The position numbers and the translations under genes were made by a program. Positions 24,476-32,283 of a DNA stretch of 40,142 nt are shown one piece after another. The stretch comes from Eubacteriales bacterium (GTDB lineage: Bacteria; Bacillota; Clostridia; Lachnospirales; Lachnospiraceae), in contig JAUNGC010000031.1 of assembly GCA_030524745.1 (NCBI GenBank), positions 1-40,142 of the forward strand, given 5' to 3'. The notes under the pieces are model-generated. The model was not told the origin of the DNA and did no database searches. It saw only the letters and a program-made list of their open reading frames with translations. Numbering within the stretch: position 1 is the first letter of the stretch; each line of letters opens with the position of its first letter.

Positions 24476-26518
24476 TTGTATACTGTAATTATTACAGAAC
24501 AGGAACATATTGACAATATTCGAGAATATGGCCTGTTTTTAGAACCGTTCATGAAAAAGACTCAGTTTACTCCCTGTCTGTGGAATCCGGAGGAACAAAA
24601 CAGCCTGAAGGAGTCGGTTCCGAATCTGGACGAGACCGTCGCTCACCTGCAGGAGTGGAGGGCGGTCATCATCTGCGACGAGGCGGGACTGAACAAAAAA
24701 AATCCCTTTAACCTCGTGGAGTATAAGGAACCTGTGTGGGAAGGAGAAGAAAAGGAATCTCTGGAAGCATATTACGCCAGAAGGCTGGAAGCAAAAAAGG
24801 CTGCTTACCGGGAAGCCGCAAAGCAGCCTCTGACCAGACTGGTGACCAGACTTTGCGAGGACCCTACCGTCACGGCGCGGGGGGATCAGAATACGGATCC
24901 GAATTCATTGGGGTTTCTGACGGAGGATCTTGCGGATAAACTCAAAGCTACCACCCGGGAAGATCTGGAATTTCGGGAATACCGGGAATGCGCCCGATAT
25001 AAGAAAAAACTGCGGGATGAAATCCGGGGCAGTGAACCGATGGTTTCCTCCTATCCAAAGGAAATTATCTGCATTGCCAGACGGCATCATGACGATATGG
25101 ATTATGAACTGCAATGTATCTGGTCGGAACACGATGAACGGGAATATACCAGATTTTATGACTGGAATCTGTATTTTGATAAGATGCGTTATCTGGTTCT
25201 GGATGTGGATGATAAGGACAGGCAAAGTTATGCTTACGATTATATCCGCTTTCTGTTGAGCGTGACGCTGATTGCGGGAAACGAAGCGCCGGCCGGCTGT
25301 CTGCAGCCAAACCGGGTCTATCAGTTATGCAGTGTGACCGACGAGGATAATATGACGGAATTGCTGGGCCGGTATGATGCGAAGCTGACGGCGACCAAAG
25401 ACGCTATACAGGCGAAGATCAGCGCTATCCGGACGAAACCGGTAGAACGGCTGTCAGATGACGCGGCGGAGAAAATTTTCTGCGCCAATATCACGATACC
25501 GGTCAATATGAATCAGAATTATGACAGAGAGGAACTTTTCTGCCGGGAAAAGGTCGGACTGGCAAAAGACAGCCCTGTGGACGATGAAGAAAAGATCTGG
25601 ACCAGCAGTTGCCTGCATAACCGGAAAGCGTTGAAAAAGCTGCTAAAACAGCCGAAAAGAGCCATCAAAAAAGCGACCGATGATTTCCACAAGATGGATG
25701 TGCTGGAAGAGGAGCGGGCTGCGCTGCTGAATGAATTTCAGGTGGAGGACGTCCGGGAACATATTGACCAGGAAGAATTGCGCATGGTGGATACCCATAC
25801 CGGAAACATCTATGAGGCGGATCAATATTACAAAGAACTGGAAAAGGGATATCAAAAGGTCCTCTCCATGATCGACCAGCGTATGAGAAAGAAGACGACG
25901 CTTCTTTTGGGAGCGGCGGTATTGGGAAGTATTCTGATCGGGATGATTCCCGCCTTTTTCATGAACCGGGCAGATTCGGATACGCTTTATCAGACGGTGA
26001 TACTGGCGGTCGTTGCGTTGGGCCTGGTGGCTCTGTGCGCATTTATCTGCCTGTTGGGGCTGCGAAACAGATTGCGGGAAGAGATATCCGACTATAATGG
26101 GACCGTGGGGACGATCGTAAGAGAAGTGGAGGATTGTACCGGTCAATATTCTGTTTATTTAAGTCATGCCTGCAATATTATGAGGGGGAATTCTGTTCTT
26201 TCCTATCATAAGAATCATCAGAATGGCGCCGCCCGTCAGATCATGATTTTGAAAAAGCACGCGGCGGATATGGAAGAGCGCCAGGCGGTTTTGCGGGATA
26301 TTTTCGGCAGATTTTTAAGACGGAGCGAGATGATTCACAAATACGAGGAGGCGCCCTATGACTATGATTTTACCCGCGCTGTGGATTATCAGTATCCGCT
26401 TCCTGCGACGCCTCATCTGAGAATGCAGATTGAGTTTCTGGAAAGAGGCAATTACATAGAAATTCCATATGGGATTGTGAAAAAGATGGAATTGAGAAGG
26501 GAGGAATTGTATGACTGA
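24476..26518 (+). CDS. Unrecognised two-TM protein of the tubulin-like operon
   Basis: A 680-residue protein that I do not recognise. Residues 1 to about 470 are soluble, charged and helix-rich, including FYDWNLYFDKMRYLVLD and a basic stretch KALKKLLKQPKRAIKKA. Two TM helices follow (about 475-497 and 505-527) with only a short connection, then about 150 residues ending in MELRREELYD. Both large parts must be on the same side of the membrane; the lack of a signal peptide and the basic flanks favour the cytoplasm. It could therefore tether the tubulin-like protein encoded 49 bases upstream. No catalytic motif is visible. Translation starts at TTG. The end overlaps the next gene by eight bases, so the two are coupled. 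Confidence 0.8.
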   Translation: MYTVIITEQEHIDNIREYGLFLEPFMKKTQFTPCLWNPEEQNSLKESVPNLDETVAHLQEWRAVIICDEAGLNKKNPFNLVEYKEPVWEGEEKESLEAYYARRLEAKKAAYREAAKQPLTRLVTRLCEDPTVTARGDQNTDPNSLGFLTEDLADKLKATTREDLEFREYRECARYKKKLRDEIRGSEPMVSSYPKEIICIARRHHDDMDYELQCIWSEHDEREYTRFYDWNLYFDKMRYLVLDVDDKDRQSYAYDYIRFLLSVTLIAGNEAPAGCLQPNRVYQLCSVTDEDNMTELLGRYDAKLTATKDAIQAKISAIRTKPVERLSDDAAEKIFCANITIPVNMNQNYDREELFCREKVGLAKDSPVDDEEKIWTSSCLHNRKALKKLLKQPKRAIKKATDDFHKMDVLEEERAALLNEFQVEDVREHIDQEELRMVDTHTGNIYEADQYYKELEKGYQKVLSMIDQRMRKKTTLLLGAAVLGSILIGMIPAFFMNRADSDTLYQTVILAVVALGLVALCAFICLLGLRNRLREEISDYNGTVGTIVREVEDCTGQYSVYLSHACNIMRGNSVLSYHKNHQNGAARQIMILKKHAADMEERQAVLRDIFGRFLRRSEMIHKYEEAPYDYDFTRAVDYQYPLPATPHLRMQIEFLERGNYIEIPYGIVKKMELRREELYD

Positions 26519-29500
26519 AGCGCTTCAGTATATGAGACAATGCCTTCCCGGGCTGCTTCCCTTTATTGCGCTGGTATTTTTGTCAATAAAGGTGAATTTA
26601 AAGAGGGAGTATCGCAGCAGACAGCTTTTGATGCCGATCGTGGCCCTGATTTACGGCATTTTCGTGCTTGTTGTCATGGTGGGGTTCAATAACCAGGTCC
26701 TGGGGATGATAGAGGTCTTTGCGCAGCGGCTGACGGAGGCGGAGAATTCCCTGCCCGCCCTTTCCGGCAGAGGGGAACAACTGCAGGCGTATCTGGACGG
26801 CGCGGATCTTGTGCTGCTGCTGTTCTATGTGGAGAATACGGCTTTCCTGGTGATTTTTCTTATTTTAAAGGGAATCTCGATCGGCTTTATGCGGGCGTTT
26901 TGTAAACCGGACGGAAGCCTCATGGAAGCGATTCTGTATCCTTTTTATGAAACGGACCGGGAAACCCATATGGTTTACCTGCGTAAAGAGTGCTGTCAGG
27001 CCCGGATCTATCTGAGGACGATGTATATTGCCACAGTGTCCGTGCTGTCCCTGCTTGCCCTCTTTTCCTGCTGGCTGTACCATATCGGTACGCTGCAGAC
27101 GCCCTTTTATCCGGCTTTTGCGGTGATCGTGGTGGGAGAATTGTATTTTGCGCTGGGCGGTATGACCAGACAGGAAGCGGGGAGCGATCTGGAAGGCGAG
27201 GAAGACAGCGCCAGACATATGGCGAATTATTCGCTGATGAAGGATGTGCTCCGCAAATTATTCCCGGATAAGCTGAGCGCGGAGAGCACGACGGTAAAGA
27301 GCATTGCCGGGAATTATAAAACCAATAAAGAAGTGCTGGCGGAACTGGAAGACAATGAAAAGACCATGGTTGAGGCTTATGGACGTTTTTTAAGACATAA
27401 GCTGTCGGAGGGCATGGAACTGGATCACAGCTATGTGAATGCGGGAAAAGAACTGCTGGAAGGAAACAGCGTTCTGTTTCATAATCCATTTTATTATGAT
27501 TTGATTCCGTATCTGTTTTATCCGATGAACCGTCAGTTGCTGAATCATAAAAAAATTCTTCTCGTGCTGGGGCGTCATGGAGTGGAAGAAGGAATCGAAT
27601 CCTGGTGCAGGGAAGGACTCGCCGCGGTCAATCATACGCCGTCCTTATGGAAGATCGGTGTGCTGGGAGGCGAGAGCCGGGATCTGGATGTGGGCATACT
27701 CACCCGGTCCATGGTGCATGATCTTGCGCTTCATGAAGCCAACGCCGGATTTTTAACGGAAGTCGGCATGATGATTCTTCTGGAACCTTCCCGGCTGATG
27801 ACCACGGCGCAGATCGGTCTGAACTCTTTGGTCCGCTGGTGCAGCACAGCCGGGGGCAGACCTGTGTTTGTTTCGATTGACAGAAACTGCGACGGTTTGC
27901 TGGATGCGCTTTCTCACGTGCTGATGACCAGTCTGGTGGAGGTTTCGGCGACGAATCACCATATGGGAAGATCTACTTATATGTGCTGGGACGGCGACAG
28001 CGACCATATGCAGCACCGCATGCTGCCCAATTTGTCCCGGTATCTGGGGTTTGGCACCGAATTATCGATGGCGGCGCTGAAAAATCAGATTGAGAGTACG
28101 AACTGGTATGGCGGCGAAGCCTTTCCGGTCGTCGATGTGGGCTGGGTTGCCGGACAGTATTATTATGATCTGATGAATTATGCGTCGCTTCCGGCCACGC
28201 AGGAAGCCCTTGAGGCGAAATTCCGTGTGACGCCGGAATTGTGGAACGCCAGAAAAGAGCGGCAGCTTTATCTTACCGTTGAGGATGAATTCTGCAACCT
28301 TTTTGAAATTAAGCGGAATTTTGCGACCAGAGCGGTCAAAGAAGGCTTTATCAACATCATTTCTCCGGAGTATTTGCTCAAGGATTATATGACGGAAAAT
28401 GAAAGCATCTTCAATGCGGACCCGAAGGCGATTCCCGGTCTGGTCGCCGACTATGCGCATACGGCGCGCAACGTCGTATTGCGTCTGTGCCTGCGCATGA
28501 GCGTAGGACCGGTATGGGAAAGCGAACTGGAACGGGAACTTTTGCTCATCGACGCCCCTGTTGTGAATCTTGCGGAAAGCCTGTGGCATGAAATCTGCAG
28601 AACCAGCAGACCGGCCGCGCCAGGCGATAATTCTGCGGACGATATTTTGAATCTTTCCGGGAACGGACGAATGAAATCTTTTACAAAGGACGTCGTTCGC
28701 AGCAGAAGAAAATTCAATATACATACCGGAAAAATGGAATCCTGTTTTTACATCGATGATCCGGGCTTTATTCATTTGTATGTGGATACCTTAAAGAGCG
28801 CGGAATATATCGCGGAGGACGAGCAGGGGAACCGCCAGTATCTGGGAAGCGAAATTTTAGGACAGATCTTTCAGAAGCATCTGCCCGGTCAGTTTATGAC
28901 CATTGCGGGGAAGCATTACGAGATGCTTCGCGTCAGTTCGGACAGCAAAGTGATATTGAGACGTGCGGCCGATCACATTACGGGACGTCCTCGTTACAGA
29001 CAGGTGCGCAATTACAGGCTGGAGAATCTGACGGAGTCCGGGCGGATGGGAGATATCCGCAGTATGGACGGACTGCAGATCGCCGTGTGTTATGCGGATA
29101 TTTCCGTGCAGACGCCCGCTTACTGGAAAATGGACCGTTATAACGATTTTGCAAAAGCGCAGAAAATGACGGTGAACGGCATTCCGGAGCGCACCTATTG
29201 TAATAAGAAAGTTTTAAAGATCAGCTTTGACGGCGGCGAAGAGCCGGTAACGCCGCAGATATGCCGGACGATAACCAATCTGATGAACGAGGTTTTCGTC
29301 ACGCTGTTTGCGGAGAATCAGTGTTATATCGCGGCCCTGATGCCGGGAGAGCAGGAAATTCCCATCACCTATCATCTTGAGGGCGGAAAAAACTGCGAAA
29401 TCGGCGGAAACAGCATCTATATCGTGGAAGACAGCCAATTGGACATCGGTCTGATCGAAGCCGTACAAAGAAACCTGGACCGGATTTTTGCAATTCTCTG

Positions 29501-30662
29501 CGACTACCTGGAATGGCATACACAGGCGGTGGAGCAAAGCAAGAACCCGCCGCCGGAGCCGGTCAGACAGCCGGTGGAACTGCCTGCGGAAGAAAAGAAA
29601 GAGGGGATGTTGAAGCGATTTATCGGGAAAATCAAAAAACTTTTTGGGAAAAAGCCCTTGGAAGAAACAGGACAGCCTGAAGAAACAGGACAGCCCGAAG
29701 AAACAAATCAGCCTGAAGTTGATGTGCGCGGAGCGGAGTCGCCGAAAGAAACGAATATGGAATTTGATCCGGCTGTTGCAACGCGCGTGAACGCATGCCG
29801 CATTCCCGTCAGAAGGCCTTATCATGAGAAATTTTATTTGCTGTATGGACAGGAAGAAGTGCCTGACGGCATTGCCGTCGCCGAGACGTTGCATTTCCTG
29901 AAAAAGCGGGGATATGACAACAGCGAATTGAAGCAGGCGAGGGAAGGAAAGGCGCTGTCGAAACAAATGGAAGAAGAATTCGTTCCGAATCAGGATGGAA
30001 AGCATTACTGCGATTTTTGCGGAGTGGAACTGGTCGGCACGGAATATGAAATTCTGGACGACGGCAGGGAACGCTGCATGAACTGCAGTTTTACGGCGGT
30101 TAAGACGGAAAAGGAATTTGTGGAATTATACGAAAACGTATTGGATACGATGCAATCCTGTTTCGGAATAAAAATCAACGTGCCGATCACCGTGAAAATG
30201 GTAAATTCCAGAAAACTGCACAAAGCGCTGGGAAAGACTTTTGTTCCTACGGGCAAGGCGGACGGAAGAATTTTGGGGGTTGCCATTTCTGACCGGAGCG
30301 GATACTCGATGTTGTTGGAGAACGGGGCGCCCAGAATCAGTTCCATGATGACAATGGCGCATGAACTGACCCATATCTGGCAGTATTTGAACTGGGACCG
30401 GAAAGAGATCTGCAGAAAATACGGCAAACATAATGAAACGTTGATCTATGAAGGAATGGCCAAATGGGCGGAAATCCAGTATACTTATCTGATTAACGAG
30501 GCCGTTTTTGCCAAACGGGAGGAAATCATAACGCGGCTGCGCGAGGACGAATATGGAAAGGGATTTCGGATTTATGAGTCCCAGTATCCTTTGACGGAGG
30601 GCACCGTGTTGAAACAGGAGACGCCTTTTATGCACAAAGAGGACCCCATTGAAGTTTCATAA
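26511..30662 (+). CDS. Giant multi-TM protein with zinc-finger/DA1-like metallopeptidase end
   Basis: A 1383-residue protein. About five TM helices occupy residues 12-216. Residues about 300-560 have the spacing of a superfamily 2 helicase core but without working motifs: NPFYYD (324-329) at the P-loop position, LLEPSRLM (423-430) for DEAH, VSATN (478-482) for motif III. Residues about 780-840 (LPGQFMTIAGKHYE and on) resemble the C-terminal module of some helicases. A Glu/Pro/Gln repeat linker (about 1051-1068) follows. The C-terminus has one four-Cys zinc finger (C1167, C1170, C1189, C1192) and a peptidase-like HELTH (1284-1288) with a further E1314 in YEGMAKW. Finger plus HELTHxW plus EGxAxW fits the LIM-peptidase DA1 family. 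The gene overlaps the previous one by eight bases and ends the operon. The helicase comparison is tentative. Confidence 0.78.
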   Translation: MTEALQYMRQCLPGLLPFIALVFLSIKVNLKREYRSRQLLMPIVALIYGIFVLVVMVGFNNQVLGMIEVFAQRLTEAENSLPALSGRGEQLQAYLDGADLVLLLFYVENTAFLVIFLILKGISIGFMRAFCKPDGSLMEAILYPFYETDRETHMVYLRKECCQARIYLRTMYIATVSVLSLLALFSCWLYHIGTLQTPFYPAFAVIVVGELYFALGGMTRQEAGSDLEGEEDSARHMANYSLMKDVLRKLFPDKLSAESTTVKSIAGNYKTNKEVLAELEDNEKTMVEAYGRFLRHKLSEGMELDHSYVNAGKELLEGNSVLFHNPFYYDLIPYLFYPMNRQLLNHKKILLVLGRHGVEEGIESWCREGLAAVNHTPSLWKIGVLGGESRDLDVGILTRSMVHDLALHEANAGFLTEVGMMILLEPSRLMTTAQIGLNSLVRWCSTAGGRPVFVSIDRNCDGLLDALSHVLMTSLVEVSATNHHMGRSTYMCWDGDSDHMQHRMLPNLSRYLGFGTELSMAALKNQIESTNWYGGEAFPVVDVGWVAGQYYYDLMNYASLPATQEALEAKFRVTPELWNARKERQLYLTVEDEFCNLFEIKRNFATRAVKEGFINIISPEYLLKDYMTENESIFNADPKAIPGLVADYAHTARNVVLRLCLRMSVGPVWESELERELLLIDAPVVNLAESLWHEICRTSRPAAPGDNSADDILNLSGNGRMKSFTKDVVRSRRKFNIHTGKMESCFYIDDPGFIHLYVDTLKSAEYIAEDEQGNRQYLGSEILGQIFQKHLPGQFMTIAGKHYEMLRVSSDSKVILRRAADHITGRPRYRQVRNYRLENLTESGRMGDIRSMDGLQIAVCYADISVQTPAYWKMDRYNDFAKAQKMTVNGIPERTYCNKKVLKISFDGGEEPVTPQICRTITNLMNEVFVTLFAENQCYIAALMPGEQEIPITYHLEGGKNCEIGGNSIYIVEDSQLDIGLIEAVQRNLDRIFAILCDYLEWHTQAVEQSKNPPPEPVRQPVELPAEEKKEGMLKRFIGKIKKLFGKKPLEETGQPEETGQPEETNQPEVDVRGAESPKETNMEFDPAVATRVNACRIPVRRPYHEKFYLLYGQEEVPDGIAVAETLHFLKKRGYDNSELKQAREGKALSKQMEEEFVPNQDGKHYCDFCGVELVGTEYEILDDGRERCMNCSFTAVKTEKEFVELYENVLDTMQSCFGIKINVPITVKMVNSRKLHKALGKTFVPTGKADGRILGVAISDRSGYSMLLENGAPRISSMMTMAHELTHIWQYLNWDRKEICRKYGKHNETLIYEGMAKWAEIQYTYLINEAVFAKREEIITRLREDEYGKGFRIYESQYPLTEGTVLKQETPFMHKEDPIEVS
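29661..29714 (+). repeat. Three 18-base in-frame tandem repeats
   Basis: Three near-identical 18-base units encode Glu-Glu-Thr-(Gly/Asn)-Gln-Pro each. They lie between the helicase-like part and the zinc finger and most likely form a flexible linker whose length can vary by slippage. Confidence 0.9.
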
Positions 30663-30672
30663 ATTTTGCGGC

Positions 30673-30714
30673 AAAAGGACACTTTTTTGGCGGATGCCGG
30701 GAGAGTGTCTTTTT
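30673..30714 (+). terminator. Rho-independent terminator of the channel/VWA/tubulin operon
   Basis: An 11-bp stem with one G-U pair joins 30673-30683 to 30704-30714. The loop contains a further small GGC/GCC stem. The right arm ends in T5, so the hairpin and U-tract coincide. It begins 11 bases after the stop codon of the last operon gene. Confidence 0.8.
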
Positions 30715-30792
30715 CTGAGGGGAAAAATGTATCCGGTGGCTTCCGGTCATAAATTGCAATCCTATGTCTTTACTCATGAATTGTAAAAACTG

Positions 30793-30821
30793 TTGCGCCA
30801 AAGCTTTTCCTGGGGTATTAT
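30793..30821 (+). promoter_or_regulatory. Probable promoter of the rRNA methyltransferase operon
   Basis: TTGCGC (30793-30798), 17-base spacer, TATTAT (30816-30821). The start would be near 30828, about 30 bases before the ATG at 30858. The -10 is good, the -35 only half-consensus. Confidence 0.5.
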
Positions 30822-30857
30822 GAAAGATAATGAGAAGATGACGCAGGAGAAGCCAGC

Positions 30858-32264
30858 ATGCTGCCACAGGAATTTTTGGAAAGAATGCAGGGGATGCTGC
30901 AATCGGAATATCCCCTGTTTTTGCAGAGTTTAGAACAGAAAAAGTATCAGTCGCTGCGGATCAATCCGCAGAAAGGCAGCAGGGAGGACTTCCTGAAAAA
31001 AAGCCCTTTTGCGCTGTCGGAGGTGGAATGGGAAAAAAACGGCTTTTATTATGAGGAAACAGACCGACCCGGCAGACATCCTTACCACGAAGCGGGCGTT
31101 TACTATATTCAGGAAGCGAGCGCTATGGCGCCGGCCGTTTATCTGGACGCGCAGCCCGGCGAGCAGGTGCTGGATCTGTGCGCGGCGCCGGGCGGTAAGA
31201 GCACGCAAATTGCGGCTGCCATGGAAGGAAGAGGGATTTTACTCTGTAATGAGATTCATCCGGCGAGGGCAAAGATTTTGTCTGAAAATGTGGAGCGGAT
31301 GGGAATTATCAATGCGCTGGTGACGAACGAGACGCCGGACCGGCTGGCAGAGCATTTTCCGGAGTATTTTGACCGGATTTTAGTGGACGCGCCCTGTTCC
31401 GGGGAGGGGATGTTCCGCAAAAACGAAGCGGCCTGCGATGAATGGAGTCCGGATAATGTGCAGATGTGTGCGGGGAGGCAGGATGAGATCCTGGACCGGG
31501 CGGCGCAAATGCTGCGGGCCGGCGGACGGATGGTATATTCTACCTGTACCTTTGCGCCGGCAGAGGATGAGGGCAGCATCATGCGGTTTTTGCGGCGGCA
31601 TCCGGATTTTACAATCGAGAACGCGGAGAAGACCGGCGGAATGGACGGCGGTCATCCGGAATGGGTCCCGGAGGAAGAAACGGATGGAAACTGTGGGATA
31701 CCAAAAAGCGCCGCCCTGACAAGGACGATTCGTCTGTGGCCGCATAAAGTAAAGGGCGAAGGCCATTATCTGGCCGTTCTGAGAAAAGAAGGAGACGTTC
31801 CGGCAGGATACCGGGGACGTTGCAGATTCGGGACGGAAGCCGGAATTGCCAAAAAAGACTGCGAAGGATATCTGCAGTTTCAGGCAGAGAATTTAAAAAC
31901 CGCCTTTGACGGCGTGTTTCTGAAATTCGGAGATCAGTTGTATCTGGCGCCGGAAAATACGCCCTCTCTGCGGGGACTGAAAGCGCTGCGGCCGGGGCTG
32001 CATCTGGGAACGATGAAAAAGAACCGATTTGAACCCTCTCATGCGCTGGCAATGGCTTTAAAGCCGCAGGAGGCGGCAAGGAGCCTGGCGCTTGCGGCGG
32101 ACAGCGCGGAGTGCAGGGCCTGGTTAAACGGCATGACGCTTTCGGCGCAGGGGGAAAAGGGCTGGTATCTGGTTACGGCGGACGGCTACAGTATCGGCTG
32201 GGGCAAGCTTGCGGGAACGGTCTTAAAAAACCACTATCCCAAAGGACTGCGGAAAAATTTTTAA
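30858..32264 (+). CDS. rsmF: RsmF-type 16S rRNA m5C methyltransferase
   Basis: A 468-residue SAM-dependent enzyme that methylates cytosine C5 in ribosomal RNA. The SAM pocket is LDLCAAPGGKST. The two functional cysteines are C180 (DAPCSGEGMF, motif IV, product release) and C230 (YSTCTF, motif VI, nucleophile). The N-terminal NusB-less part and a C-terminal RNA-binding extension of about 170 residues (PUA-like) match the RsmF/YebU group rather than RsmB. The start follows CAGGAGA. It is expressed from its own likely promoter and is 19 bases upstream of the GH3 gene, an unrelated function that seems to be merely co-transcribed. The exact target base (C1407 in E. coli) is assumed from family and may differ. 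Confidence 0.88.
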   Translation: MLPQEFLERMQGMLQSEYPLFLQSLEQKKYQSLRINPQKGSREDFLKKSPFALSEVEWEKNGFYYEETDRPGRHPYHEAGVYYIQEASAMAPAVYLDAQPGEQVLDLCAAPGGKSTQIAAAMEGRGILLCNEIHPARAKILSENVERMGIINALVTNETPDRLAEHFPEYFDRILVDAPCSGEGMFRKNEAACDEWSPDNVQMCAGRQDEILDRAAQMLRAGGRMVYSTCTFAPAEDEGSIMRFLRRHPDFTIENAEKTGGMDGGHPEWVPEEETDGNCGIPKSAALTRTIRLWPHKVKGEGHYLAVLRKEGDVPAGYRGRCRFGTEAGIAKKDCEGYLQFQAENLKTAFDGVFLKFGDQLYLAPENTPSLRGLKALRPGLHLGTMKKNRFEPSHALAMALKPQEAARSLALAADSAECRAWLNGMTLSAQGEKGWYLVTADGYSIGWGKLAGTVLKNHYPKGLRKNF

Positions 32265-32283
32265 AACGACAGGTGAGGAAGCT

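Noticed and set aside
29661-29714. Short tandem repeats as a CRISPR or mobile element signal
   Set aside because: The 18-base units are contiguous without spacers and are in frame within a protein linker.
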